Part shown: piece by piece, positions 49,983 to 63,705 of the stretch
Position numbering within the stretch: position 1 is the first letter of the stretch
Layout: each line of letters starts with the position of its first letter
Assembly (NCBI RefSeq): GCF_032854445.1
Contig: NW_027018007.1
Span: 62,001-126,000, forward strand
Direction: 5' to 3'
Length of the DNA: 64,000 nt
Source of the DNA: Liolophura sinensis
Taxonomy: Eukaryota; Mollusca; Polyplacophora; Chitonida; Chitonidae
Position numbers and translations under genes: made by a program
Notes under the pieces: model-generated
Told to the model about the DNA's origin: nothing
Seen by the model: only the letters and a program-made list of their open reading frames with translations
Database searches by the model: none

Positions 49983-51334
49983 ACTCACCCAGCAATTGCC
50001 TTACTTCTAAGTGCAAGACAATCTCAATGTCTTTATCTACGTGTAGAAAAACCACACCATTTGTACATGAAAAACACAAGGTACTTGATACAGTCTGCTG
50101 TAAAAAGTACAACTGAACACTGACTCACTTCAGTAAGGTGCCAAAAGATGCGGAATTGAGCCAGGCATCGGCAGCTGTTGAAAAATTGCAAATTTCCCTG
50201 GTTTCCATGGAGTAAGAGCCGTTGCTGGGCACGTGATTATGCCATAAATGATCATTCAATTGTCGCTACAGCCAAAAGTATTGGTCAGAGAGCAACGCGG
50301 ATTGCACCATTCGATTTCTCGTCACAAAATACGTCGGATTAGCCTTTTACCAGCAGCACTGGAACAGTTTTTCCACTTTTGCATTTTTGCCTGGTCTTTT
50401 TGTTAATTGAAATCGGCTACACTGTACTCTGTACAATCGCGACTGGTCATTACTATATTCAACTTTTGACTATAAGTTATGTGCCCTTCGGTAGCCCAGA
50501 AGACGTCAAATCTTTGGGCTAAGCCCATTTAACTCACCCAGCAATTGTCTTACTTCTAAGTCCAAGACAATCTCAATGTCTTTATCTACGTGTAGAAAAA
50601 CCACACCATTTGTAGGTGAAAAACACAGGTACTTGATACAGTCTGCTGTAAAAAGTACAACTGACCACAGACCCACATGAATAAGGTGCCAAAAGATGCG
50701 AATTGAGCCAGGCATCGGCAGCTGTTGAAAAATTGCAAATTTCCCTGGTTTCCATGGAGTAAGAGCCGTTGCCGGGCACGTGATTATGACATAAATGATC
50801 ATTCAATTGTCGCTACAGCCAAACGTATTGGTCGGAGAGCAACGCGGATTGCACCATTCGATTTCTCGTCACAAAATACGTCGGATTAGCCTCTTACCAG
50901 TAGCACTGGAACAGTTTTCGCACTTTTGCATTTTTGCCTGGTCTTTTTGTTATTGAAATCGGCTACACTGTACTCTGTACAATCGCGACTGGTCATTACT
51001 ATATTCAACTTTTGACTATAAGTTATGTGCCCTTCGGTAGCCCAGAAGACCAGAAATCTTTGGCCAAGCCCATTTAACTCACCCAGCAATTGTCTTACTT
51101 CTAAGTCCAAGACAATCTCAATGTCTTTATCTACGTGTAGAAAAACCACACCATTTGTACATAAAAAACACAAGGTACTTGATACAGTCTGCTGTAAAAA
51201 GTACAACTAAACACTGACCCACATTTATAAGGTGCCAAAAGATGCGAATTGAGCAGGCATCGGCAGCTGTTGAAAAATTGCAAATTTCCCTGGTTTCCAT
51301 GGAGTAAGAGCCGTTGCTGGCACGTGATTATGAC

Positions 51335-51350
51335 ATCAATATTCATTGAT
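51335..51350. other. Alternative dyad ATCAAT-ATTC-ATTGAT
   Basis: Perfect arms in the T-class copy at 51077, which otherwise has several single-base losses. Confidence 0.85.
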
Positions 51351-54080
51351 TTGTCGCTACAGCCAAAAGTATTGGTCGGAGAGCAACGCGGTTTGCACCA
51401 TTCGATTTCTCGTCACAAAATACGTCGGATTAGCCTCTTAACAGCAGCACTGGAACAGTTTTTGCACTTTTGCATTTTTGCCTGGTCTTTTTGTTAATTG
51501 AAATCGGCTACACTGTACTCTGTACAATCGCGACTGGTCATTACTATATTCAACTTTTGACTATAAGTTATGTGCCCTTCGGTAGCCCAGAAGACGTCAA
51601 ATCTTTGGGCCAAGCCCATTTAACTCACCCAGCAATTGCCTTACTTCTAAGTGCAAGACAATCTCAATGTCTTTATCTACGTGTAGAAAAACCACACCAT
51701 TTGTACGTGAAAAACACAAGGTTCTTGATACAGTCTGCTGTAAAAAGTACAACTAAACACTGACCCACTTCAGTAAGGTGCCAAAAGATGCGGAATTGAG
51801 CCAGGCATCGGCAGCTGTTGAAAAATTGCAAATTTCCCTGGTTTCCATGGAGTAAGAGCCGTTGCTGGGCACGTGATTATGACATAAATGATCATTCAAT
51901 TGTCACTACAGCCAAAAGTATTGGTCGGAGAGCAACGCGGTTTGCACCATTCGATTTCTCGTCACAAAATACGTCGGATTAGCCTCTTACCAGCAGCACT
52001 GGAACAGTTTTTCCACTTTTGCATTTTTACCTGGTCTTTTTGTTAATTGAAATCGGCTACACTGTACTCTGTACAATCGCGACTGGTCATTACTATATTC
52101 AAGTTTTGACTATAAGTTATGTGCCCTTCGGTAGCCCAGAAGACGTCAAATCTTTGGGCTTAGCCCATTTAACTCACCCAGCAATTGTCTTACTTCTCAG
52201 TCCAAGACAATCTCAATGTCTTTATCTACGTGTAGAAAAACCACACCATTTGTACATAAAAAACACAAGGTACTTGATACAGTCTGCTGTAAAAAGTACA
52301 ACTGACCACAGACCCACATTTATAAGGTGCCAAAAGATGCGGAATTGAGCCAGGTATCGGCAGCTGTTGAAAAATTGCCAATTTCCCTGGTTTCCATGGA
52401 GTAAGAGCCGTTGCTGTGCACATGATTATGACATAAATGATCATTCAATTGTCGCTACAGGCAAAAGTATTGGTCGGAGAGCAATGCGGTTTGCACCATT
52501 CGATTTGTCGTCACAAAATACGTCGGATTAGCCTCTTACCAGCAGCACTGGAAGAATTTTTCCAATTTTGCGTTTTTGCCTGGTCTTTTTGTTAATTGAA
52601 ATCGGCTACACTGTACTCTGTACAATCGCGACTGGTCATTACTATATTCAACTTTTGACTATAAGTTATGTGCCATTCGGTAGCCCAGAAGATCTGAAAT
52701 CTTTGGGCTAAGCCCATTTAACTCACCCAGCAATTGCCTTACTTCTAAGTGCAAGACAATCTCAATGTCTTTTATCTACGTGTAGAAAAACCACACCATT
52801 TGTACATAAAAAACACAAGGTACTTGATACAGTCTGCTGTAAAAAGTACAACTAAACACTGACCCACATTTATAAAGTGCCAAAAGATGCCGAATTGGGC
52901 CAGGTATCGGCAGGTGTTGAAAAATTGCCAATTTCCCTGGTTTCCATGGAGTAAGAGCCGTTGCTGTGCACGTGATTATGACATAAATGATCATTCAATT
53001 GTCGCTACAGGCAAAAGTATTGGTCGGAGAGCAACGCGGTTTGCACCATTCGATTTCTCGTCACAAAATACGTCGGATTAGCCTCTTACCAGCAGCACTG
53101 GAACAGTTTTCGCACTTTTGCATTTTTGCCTGGTCTTTTTGTTAATTGAAATCGGCTACACTGTACTCTGTACAATCGCGACTGGTCATTACTATATTCA
53201 ACTTTTGACTATAAGTTATGTGCCCTTCGGTAGCCCAGAAGACGTCAAATCTTTGCGCTAAGCCCATTTAACTCACCCAGCAATTGCCTTACTTCTAAGT
53301 GCAAGACAATCTCAATGTCTTTATCTACGTGTAGAAAAACCACACCATTTGTACGTGAGAAACACAAGGTTCTTGATACAGTCTGCTGTAAAAAGTACAA
53401 CTGAACACTGACCAACTTCAGTAAGGTGCCAAAAGATGCGGAATTGAGCCAGGCATCGGCAGCTGTTGAAAAATTGCAAACTTCCCTGGTTTCCATGGAG
53501 TAAGAGCCGTTGCTGGGCACGTGATTATGACATAAATGATCATTCAATTGTCACTACAGCCAAAAGAATTGGTCGGAGAGCAACGCGGTTTGCACCATTC
53601 GATTTCTCGTCACAAAATACGTCGGATTAGCCTCTTACCAGCAGCACTGGAACAGTTTTTCCACTTTTGCATTTTTGCCTGGTCTTTTTGTTAATTGAAA
53701 TCGGCTACACTGTACTCTGTACAATCGCGACTGGTCATTACTATATTCAACTTTTGACTATAAGTTATGTGCCCTTCGGTAGCCCAGAAGACCTGAAATC
53801 TTTGGGCTAAGCCCATTTAACTCACCCAGCAATTGTCTTACTTCTAAGTCCAAGACAATCTCAATGTCTTTATCTACGTGTAGAAAAACCACACCATTTG
53901 TACATAAAAAACACAAGGTACTTGATACAGTCTGCTGTAAAAAGTACAACTAAACACTGACCCACATTTATAAGGTGCCAAAAGATGCGGAATTGGGCCA
54001 GGCATCGGCAGCTGTTGAAAAATTGCAAATTTCCCTGGTTTCCATGGAGTAAGAGCCGTTGCTGGGCACGTGATTATGAC

Positions 54081-54096
54081 ATCAATATTCATTGAT
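54081..54096. other. Alternative dyad ATCAAT-ATTC-ATTGAT
   Basis: Perfect arms in the T-class copy at 53820. As in the copies at 47236, 49434 and 51077, the sequence after it has cttaacagcag in place of cttaccagcag, so these four share a recent ancestor. Confidence 0.85.
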
Positions 54097-54917
54097 TTGT
54101 CGCTACAGCCAAAAGTATTGGTCGGAGAGCAACGCGGTTTGCACCATTCGATTTCTCGTCACAAAATACGTCGGATTAGCCTCTTAACAGCAGCACTGGA
54201 ACAGTTTTCGCACTTTTGCATTTTTGCCTGGTCTTTTTGTTAATTGAAATCGGCTACACTGTACTCTGTACAATCGCGACTGGTCATTACTATATTCAAC
54301 TTTTGACTATAAGTTATGTGCCCTTCGGTAGCCCAGAAGACCTGAAATCTTTGGGCTAAGCCCATTTAACTCACCCAGCAATTGCCTTACTTCTAAGTGC
54401 AAGACAATCTCAATGTCTTTATCTACGTGTAGAAAAACCACACCATTTGTACATGAAAAACACAAGGTACTTGATACAGTCTGCTGTAAAAAGTACAACT
54501 GAACACTGACTCACTTCAGTAAGGTGCCAAAAGATGCGGAATTGAGCCAGGCATCGGCAGCTGTTGAAAAATTGCCAATTTCCCTGGTTTCCATGGAGTA
54601 AGAGCCGTTGCTGTGCACGTGATTATGACATAAATGATCATTCAATTGTCGCTACAGGCAAAAGTATTGGTCGGAGAGCAACGCGGTTTGCACCATTCGA
54701 TTTCTCGTCACAAAATACGTCGGATTAGCCTCTTACCAGCAGCACTGGAACAGTTTTCGCACTTTTGCATTTTTGCCTGGTCTTTTTGTTAATTGAAATC
54801 GGCTACACTGTACTCTGTACAATCGCGACTGGTCATTACTATATTCAACTTTTGACTATAAGTTATGTGCCCTTCGGTAGCCCAGAAGACGTCAAATCTT
54901 TGGGCTAAGCCCATTTA

Positions 54918-57900
54918 ACTCACCCAGCAATTGCCTTACTTCTAAGTGCAAGACAATCTCAATGTCTTTATCTACGTGTAGAAAAACCACACCATTTGTA
55001 CGTGAGAAACACAAGGTTCTTGATACAGTCTGCTGTAAAAAGTACAACTGAACACTGACCAACTTCAGTATGGTGCCAAAAGATGCGGAATTGAGCCAGG
55101 CATCGGCAGCTGTTGAAAAATTGCAAACTTCCCTGGTTTCCATGGAGTAAGAGCCGTTGCTGGGCACGTGATTATGCCATAAATGATCATTCAATTGTCG
55201 CTACAGCCAAAAGTATTGGTTAGAGAGCAACGCGGATTGCACCATTCGATTTCTCGTCACAAAATACGTCGGATTAGCCTCTTACCAGCAGCACTGGAAC
55301 AGTTTTTCCACTTTTGCATTTTTGCCTGGTCTTTTTGTTAATTGAAATCGGCTACACTGTACTCTGTACAATCGCGACTGGTCATTACTATATTCAACTT
55401 TTGACTATAAGTTATGTGCCCTTCGGTAGCCCAGAAGACCTGAAATCTTTGGGCTAAGCCCATTTAACTCACCCAGCAATTGTCTTACTTCTAAGTCCAA
55501 GACAATCTCAATGTCTTTATCTACGTGTAGAAAAACCACACCATTTGTACGTGAAAAACACAAGGTACTTGATACAGTCTGCTGTAAAAAGTACAACTGA
55601 CCACAGACCCACATCAATAAGGTGCCAAAAGATGCGGAATTGAGCCAGGCATCGGCAGCTGTTGAAAAATTGCAAATTTCCCTGGTTTCCATGGAGTAAG
55701 AGCCGTTGCCGGGCACGTGATTATGACATAAATGATCATTCAATTGTCGCTACAGCCAAACGTATTGGTCGGAGAGCAACGCGGATTGCACCATTCGATT
55801 TCTCGTCACAAAATACGTCGGATTAGCCTCTTACCAGCAGCACTGGAACAGTTTTTCCACTTTTGCATTTTTGCCTGGTCTTTTTGTTAATTGAAATCGG
55901 CTACACTGTACTCTGTACAATCGCGACTGGTCATTACTATATTCAACTTTTGACTATAAGTTATGTGCCCTTCGGTAGCCCAGAAGACCTAAAATCTTTG
56001 GGCTAAGCCCATTTAACTCACCCAGCAATTGTCTTACTTCTAAGTGCAAGACAATCTCAATGTCTTTATCTACGTGTAGAAAAACCACACCATTTGTACG
56101 TGAGAAACACAAGGTTCTTGATACAGTCTGCTGTAAAAAGTACAACTGAACACTGACCCACTTCAGTAAGGTGCCAAAAGATGCGGAATTGAGCCAGGCA
56201 TCGGCAGCTGTTGAAAAATTGCAAATTTCCCTGGTTTCCATGGAGTAAGAGCCGTTGCTGGGCACGTGATTATGCCATAAATGATCATTCAATTGTCGCT
56301 ACAGCCAAAAGTATTGGTCAGAGAGCAACGCGGATTGCACCATTCGATTTCTCGTCACAAAATACGTCGGATTAGCCTTTTACCAGCAGCACTGGAACAG
56401 TTTTTCCACTTTTGCATTTTTGCCTGGTCTTTTTGTTAATTGAAATCGGCTACACTGTACTCTGTACAATCGCGACTGGTCATTACTATATTCAACTTTT
56501 GACTATAAGTTATGTGCCCTTCGGTAGCCCAGAAGACCTGAAATCTTTGGGCTAAGCCCATTTAACTCACCCAGCAATTGTCTTACTTCTAAGTGCAAGA
56601 CAATCTCAATGTCTTTATCTACGTGTAGAAAAACCACACCATTTGTACGTGAAAAACACAAGGTACTTGATACAGTCTGCTGTAAAAAGTACAACTGACC
56701 ACAGACCCACATGAATAAGGTGCCAAAAGATGCGGAATTGAGCCAGGCATCGGCAGCTGTTGAAAAATTGCAAATTTCCCTGGTTTCCATGGAGTAAGAG
56801 CCGTTGCCGGGCACGTGATTATGACATAAATGATCATTCAATTGTCGCTACAGCTAAACGTATTGGTCGGAGAGCAACGCGGATTGCACCATTCGATTTC
56901 TCGTCACAAAATACGTCGGATTAGCCTCTTACCAGCAGCACTGGAACAGTTTTTCCACTTTTGCATTTTTGCCTGGTCTTTTTGTTAATTGAAATCGGCT
57001 ACACTGTACTCTGTACAATCGCGACTGGTCATTACTATATTCAACTTTTGACTATAAGTTATGTGCCCTTCGGTAGCCCAGAAGACCTGAAATCTTTGGG
57101 CTAAGCCCATTTAACTCACGCAGCAATTGTCTTACTTCTAAGTGCAAGACAATCTCAATGTCTTTATCTACGTGTAGAAAAACCACACCATTTGAACATA
57201 AAAAACACAAGGTACTTGATACAGTCTGCTGTAAAAAGTACAACTAAACACTGACCCACATTTATAAAGTGCCAAAAGATGCGGAATTGGGCCAGGTATC
57301 GGCAGCTGTTGAAAAATTGCCAATTTCCCTGGTTTCCATGGAGTAAGAGCCGTTGCTGTGCACGTGATTATGACATAAATGATCATTCAATTGTCGCTAC
57401 AGGCAAAAGTATTGGTCGGAGAGCAACGCGGTTTGCACCATTCGATTTCTCGTCACAAAATACGTCGGATTAGCCTCTTACCAGCAGCACTGGAACAATT
57501 TTTCCAATTTTGCGTTTTTGCCTGGTCTTTTTGTTAATTGAAATCGGCTACACTGTACTCTGTACAATCGCGACTGGTCATTACTATATTCAACTTTTGA
57601 CTATAAGTTATGTGCCATTCGGTAGCCCAGAAGATCTGAAATCTTTGGGCTAAGCCCATTTAACTCACCCAGCAATTGCCTTACTTCTAAGTCCAAGACA
57701 ATCTCAATGTCTTTTATCTACGTGTAGAAAAACCACACCATTTGTACATAAAAAACACAAGGTACTTGATACAGTCTGCTGTAAAAAGTACAACTAAACA
57801 CTGACCCACATTTATAAGGTGCCAAAAGATGCCGAATTGGGCCAGGTATCGGCAGCTGTTGAAAAATTGCAAATTTCCCTGGTTTCCATGGAGTAAGAGC

Positions 57901-59310
57901 CGTTGCTGGGCACGTGATTATGACATAAATGATCATTCAATTGTCACTACAGCCAAAAGTATTGGTCGGAGAGCAACGCGGTGTGCACCATTCGATTTCT
58001 CGTCACAAAATACGTCGGATTAGCCTCTTACCAGCAGCACTGGAACAGTTTTCGCACTTTTGCATTTCTGCCTGGTCTTTTTGTTAATTGAAATCGGCTA
58101 CACTGTACTCTGTACAATCGCGACTGGTCATTACTATATTCAACTTTTGACTATAAGTTATGTGCCCTTCGGTAGCCCAGAAGACCTGAAATCTTTGGGC
58201 CAAGCCCATTTAACTCACCCAGCAATTGTCTTACTTCTAAGTCCAAGACAATCTCAATGTCTTTATCTACGTGTAGAAAAACCACACCATTTGTACGTGA
58301 AAAACACAAGGTACTTGATACAGTCTGCTGTAAAAAGTACAACTGACCACAGGCCCACATGAATAAGGTGCCAAAAGATGCGGAATTGAGCCAGGCATCG
58401 GCAGCTGTTGAAAAATTGCCAATTTCCCTGGTTTCCATGGAGTAAGAGCCGTTGCTGGGCACGTGATTATGACATAAATGATCATTCAATTGTCACTACA
58501 GCCAAAAGTATTGGTCGGAGAGCAACGCGGTTTGCACCATTCGATTTGTCGTCACAAAATACGTCGGATTAGCCTCTTACCAGCAGCACTGGAACAGTTT
58601 TCGCACTTTTGCATTTTTGCCTGGTCTTTTTGTTAATTGAAATCGGCTACACTGTACTCTGTACAATCGCGACTGGTCATTACTATATTCAACTTTTGAC
58701 TATAAGTTATGTGACCTTCGGTAGCCCAGAAGACCTGAAATCTTTGGGCCAAGCCCATTTAACTCACCCAGCAATTGTCTTACTTCTAAGTCCAAGACAA
58801 TCTCAATGTCTTTATCTACGTGTAGAAAAACCACACCATTTGTACGTGAAAAACACAAGGTTCTTGATACAGTCTGCTGTAAAAAGTACAACTGACCACA
58901 GACCCACATGAATAAGGTGCCAAAAGATGCGGAGTTGAGCCAGGCAATGGCAGCTGTTGAAAAATTGCAAATTTCCCTGGTTTCCATGGAGTAAGAGCCG
59001 TTGGTGGGCACGTGATTATGACATAAATGATCATTCAATTGTCACTACAGCCAAAAGTATTGGTCGGAGAGCAACGCGGTTTGCACCATTCGATTTCTCG
59101 TCACAAAATACGTCGGATTAGCCTCTTACCAGCAGCACTGGAACAGTTTTCGCACTTTTGCATTTTTGCCTGGTCTTTTTGTTAATTGAAATCGGCTACA
59201 CTGTACTCTGTACAATCGCGACTGGTCATTACTATATTCAACTTTTGACTATAAGTTATGTGCCCTTCGGTAGCCCAGAAGACGTCAAATCTTTGGGCTA
59301 AGCCCATTTA
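54918..59310 (+). repeat. Array domain 13 (mixed, P and T)
   Basis: Eight monomers: 54918 N-c-1; 55467 P-c-2; 56016 L-c-1; 56565 P-c-1; 57114 T-q-4; 57663 T-g-5; 58213 P-g-5; 58762 P-g-3. The left part resembles domain 10. The two P-g copies at the right end have gggcc or gacgtc at their junctions. Confidence 0.88.
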
Positions 59311-62300
59311 ACTCACCCAGCAATTGCCTTACTTCTAAGTGCAAGACAATCTCAATGTCTTTATCTACGTGTAGAAAAACCACACCATTTGTACGTGAGA
59401 AACACAAGGTTCTTGATACAGTCTGCTGTAAAAAATACAACTGAACTCTGACCCACTTCAGTAAGGTGCCAAAAGATGCGGAATTGAGCCAGGCATCGGC
59501 AGCTGTTGAAAAATTGCAAATTTCCCTGGTTTCCATGGAGTAAGAGCCGTTGCTGGGCACGTGATTATGACTTAAATGATCATTCAATTGTCACTACAGC
59601 CAAAAGTATTGGTCGGAGAGCAACGCGGTTTGCACCATTCGATTTCTCGTCACAAAATACGTCGGATTAGCCTCTTACCAGCAGCACTGGAACAGTTTTT
59701 CCACTTTTGCATTTTTGCCTGGTCTTTTTGTAATTGAAATCGGCTACACTGTACTCTGTACAATCGCGACTGGTCATTACTATATTCAACTTTTGACTAT
59801 AAGTTATGTGCCCTTCGGTAGCCAGAAGACCTGAAATCTTTGGGCTAAGCCCATTTAACTCACGCAGCAATTGTCTTACTTCTAAGTGCAAGACAATCTC
59901 AATGTCTTTATCTACGTGTAGAAAAAACCACACCATTTGTACATAAAAAACACAAGGTACTTGATACAGTCTGCTGTAAAAAGTACAACTAAACACTGAC
60001 CCACTTCAGTAAGGTGCCAAAAGATGCGGAATTGAGCCAGGTATCGGCAGCTGTTGAAAAAATTGCCAATTTCCCTGGTTTCCATGGAGTAAGAGCCGTT
60101 GCTGGGCACGTGATTATGACATAAATTGATCATTCAATTGTCACTACAGCCAAAAGTATTGGTCGGAGAGCAACGCGGTTTGCACCATTCGATTTCTCGT
60201 TACAAAATACGTCGGATTAGCCTCTACCAGCAGCACTGGAACAGTTTTCGCACTTTTGCATTTTTGCCTGGTCTTTTTGTTAATTGAAATCGGCTACACT
60301 GTACTCTGTACAATCGCGACTGGTCATTACTATATTCAACTTTTGACTATAAGTTATGTGCCCTTCGGTAGCCCAGAAGACCTGAAATCTTTGGGCTAAG
60401 CCCATTTAACTCACCCAGCAATTGTCTTACTTCTAAGTGCAAGACAATCTCAATGTCTTTATCTACGTGTAGAAAATCCACACCATTTGTACATAAAAAA
60501 CACGAGGTACTTGATACAGTCTGCTGTAAAAAAGTACAACTAAACACAGACCCACATTTATAAGGTGCCCAAAGATGCGGAATTGGGCCAGGTATCGCAG
60601 CTGTTGAAAAATTGCCCAATTTCCCTGGTTTCCATGGAGTAAGAGCCGTTGCTGTGCACGTGATTATGACTTAAATGATCATTCAATTGTCGCTACAGGC
60701 AAAAGTATTGGTCGGAGAGCAACGCGGTTTGCACCATTCGATTTCTCGTCACAAAATACGTCGGATTAGCCTCTTACCAGCAGCACTGGAAAAATTTTTC
60801 CAATTTTGCGTTTTTAGCCTGGTCTTTTTGTTAATTGAAATCGGCTACACTGTACTCTGTACAATCGCGACTGGTCATTACTATATTCAACTTTTGACTA
60901 TAAGTTATGTGCCCTTCGGGTAGCCCAGAAGACGTCAAATCTTTGGGCTAAGCCCATTTAACTCACCCAGCATTGTCTTACTTCTAAGTGCAAGACAATC
61001 TCAATGTCTTTATCTACGTGTAGAAAAACCACACCATTTGTACGTGAGAAACACAAGGTACTTGATACAGTCTGCTGTAAAAAGTACAACTAAACACTGA
61101 CCAACTTCAGTAAGTTGCCAAAAGATGCGGAATTGAGCCAGGCATCGGCAGCTGTTGAAAATTGCAAATTTCCCTGGTTTCCATGGAGTAAGAGCCGTTG
61201 CCGGGCACGTGATTATGACATAAATGATCATTCAATTGTCACTACAGCCAAAAGTATTGGTCGGAGAGCAACGCGGTTTGCACCATTCGATTTCTCGTCA
61301 CAAAATACGTCGGATTAGCCTCTTACCAGCAGCACTGGAACAGTTTTTTCCCACTTTTGGCATTTTTGCCTGGTCTTTTTGTTAATTGAAATCGGCTACA
61401 CTGTACTCTGTACAATCGCGACTGGTCATTACTATATTCAACTTTTGACTATAAGTTATGTGCCCTTCGGTAGCCCAGAAGACCTGAAATCTTTGGGCTA
61501 AGCACATTTAACTCACCCAGCAATTGCCTTACTTCTAAGTGCAAGACAATCTCAATGTCTTTATCTACGTGTAGAAAAACCACACCATTTGTACGTGAGA
61601 ACACAAGGTACTTGATACAGTCTGCTGGTAAAAAGTACAACTGAACACCTGACCAACTTCAGTAAGGTGCCAAAAGATGCGGAATTGAGCCAGGCATCGC
61701 AGCTGTTGAAAAAATTGCAAATTACCCTGGTTTCCATGGAGTAAGAGCCGTTGCTGGGCACGTGATTATGACATAAATGATCATTCAATTGTCACTACAG
61801 CCAAAGTATTGGTCGGAGAGCAACGCGGTTTGCACCATTCGATTTCTCGTCACAAAATACGTCGGATTAGCCTCTTACCAGCAGCACTGGAACAGTTTTC
61901 GCACTTTGCATTTTTGCCTGGTCTTTTATTTAATTGAAATCGGCTACACTGTACTCTGTACAATCGCGACTGGTCATTACTATATTCAACTTTTGACTAT
62001 AAGTTATGTGCCCTTCGGTAGCCCAGAAGACCTGAAATCTTTGGCCAAGCCCATTTAACTCACCCAGCAATTGTCTTACTTCTAAGTGCAAAGACAATCT
62101 CAATGTCTTTATCTACGTGTAGAAAAACCACACCATTTGTACGTGAAAAACACAAGGTACTTGATACAGTCTGCTGTAAAAAGTACAAACTGACCACAGA
62201 CCCACATGAATAAGGGTGCCAAAGATGCGGAATTGAGCCAGGCATCGGCAGCTGTTGAAAAATTGCAAATTTCCCTGGTTTCCATGGAGTAAGAGCCGTT

Positions 62301-63705
62301 GCTGGGCACGTGATTATGACATAAATGATCATTCAATTGTCGCTACAGCCAAAAGTATTGGTCAGAGAGCAACGCGGATTGCACCATTCGATTTCTCGTC
62401 ACAAAATACGTCGGATTAGCCTCTTACCAGCAGCACTGGAACAGTTTTCGCACTTTTGCATTTTTGCCTGGTCTTTTTGTTAATTGAAATCGGCTACACT
62501 GTACTCTGTACAATCGCGACTGGTCATTACTATATTCAACTTTTGACTATAAGTTATGTGCCCTTCGGTAGCCCAGAAGACCTGAAATCTTTGGGCTAAG
62601 CCCATTTAACTCACCCAGCAATTGCCTTACTTCTAAGTGCAAGACAATCTCAATGTCTTTATCTACGTGTAGAAAAACCACACCATTTGTACGTGAGAAA
62701 CACAAGGTACTTGATACAGTCTGCTGTAAAAAGTACAACTGAACACTGACCAACTTCAGTAAGGTGCCAAAAGATGCGGAATTGAGCCAGGCATCGGCAG
62801 CTGTTGAAAAATTGCAAATTTCCCTGGTTTCCATGGAGTAAGAGCCGTTGCTGGGCAACGTGATTATGACATAATGATCATTCAATTGTCGCTACAGCCA
62901 AAAGTATTGGTCAGAAGAGCAACGCGGATTGCACCATTCGATTTCTCGTCACAAAATACGTCGGATTAGCCTTTTACCAGCAGCACTGGAACAGTTTTTC
63001 CACTTTTGCATTTTGCCTGGTCTTTTTGTTAATTGAAATCGGCTACACTGTACTCTGTACAATCGCGACTGGTCATTACTATATTCAACTTTGACTATAA
63101 GTTATGTGCCCTTCGGTAGCCCAGAAGACCTGAAATCTTTGGGCTAAGCCCTTTACTCACCCAGCAATTGTCTTACTTCTAAATCCAAGACAATCTCAAT
63201 GTCTTTATCTACGTGTAGAAAAAACAACACCATTTGTACGTGAAAAACACAAGGTACTTGATACAGTCTGCTGTAAAAAGTACAACTGACCACAGACCCC
63301 ACATGAATAAGGTGCCAAAAGATGCGGAATTGAGCCAGCATCGGCAGCTGTTGAAAAATTGCAAACTTCCCTGGTTTCCATGGAGTAAGAGCCGTTGCCG
63401 GGCACGTGATTATGACATAAATGATCATTCAATTGTCGCTACAGCCAAACGTATTGGTCGGAGAGCACGCGGTTTTGCACCATTCGATTTGTCGTCACAA
63501 AAATACGTCGGATTAGCCTCTTACCAGCAGCACTGGAACAGTTTTCGCACTTTTGCATTTTTGCCTGGTCTTTTTGTTAATTGAAAATCGGCTACACTGT
63601 ACTCTGTACAATCGCGACTGGTCATTACTATATTCAACTTTTGACTATAAGTTATGTGCCCTTCGTAGCCCAGAAGACCTGAAATCTTTGGGCTAAGCCC
63701 ATTTA
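59311..63705 (+). repeat. Array domain 14 (indel-rich right end)
   Basis: Eight full monomers: 59311 L-c-1; 59858 L-g-1; 60409 T-q-3; 60961 N-c-1; 61511 N-g-5; 62058 P-g-1; 62609 N-c-1; 63155 P-g-1. Lengths run from 546 to 552 bp. Nearly every copy has several single-base gains or losses, many in homopolymers (for example ttcgggtagcc near 60914, ttttttcccac near 61345, tgggcaacgtg near 62854). The classes themselves are ordinary, so this looks like lower consensus accuracy more than a diverged array edge. Confidence 0.85.

Larger units (their letters stand above)
49983..54917 (+). repeat. Array domain 12 (T with alternative dyad, L, N)
   Basis: Nine monomers: 49983 L-c-3; 50532 P-g-5; 51077 T-g-3 (alternative dyad; gggcc); 51623 L-c-3; 52172 S-q-4; 52721 T-g-3; 53271 N-c-1; 53820 T-g-1 (alternative dyad); 54369 L-g-3. 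The T(alternative dyad)-then-L pair at 49434-50531 recurs at 53820-54917, both L copies having gtacatgaaaaac. Copies 50532 and 51077 are short (545 and 546 bp) because of several single-base losses. Confidence 0.88.
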
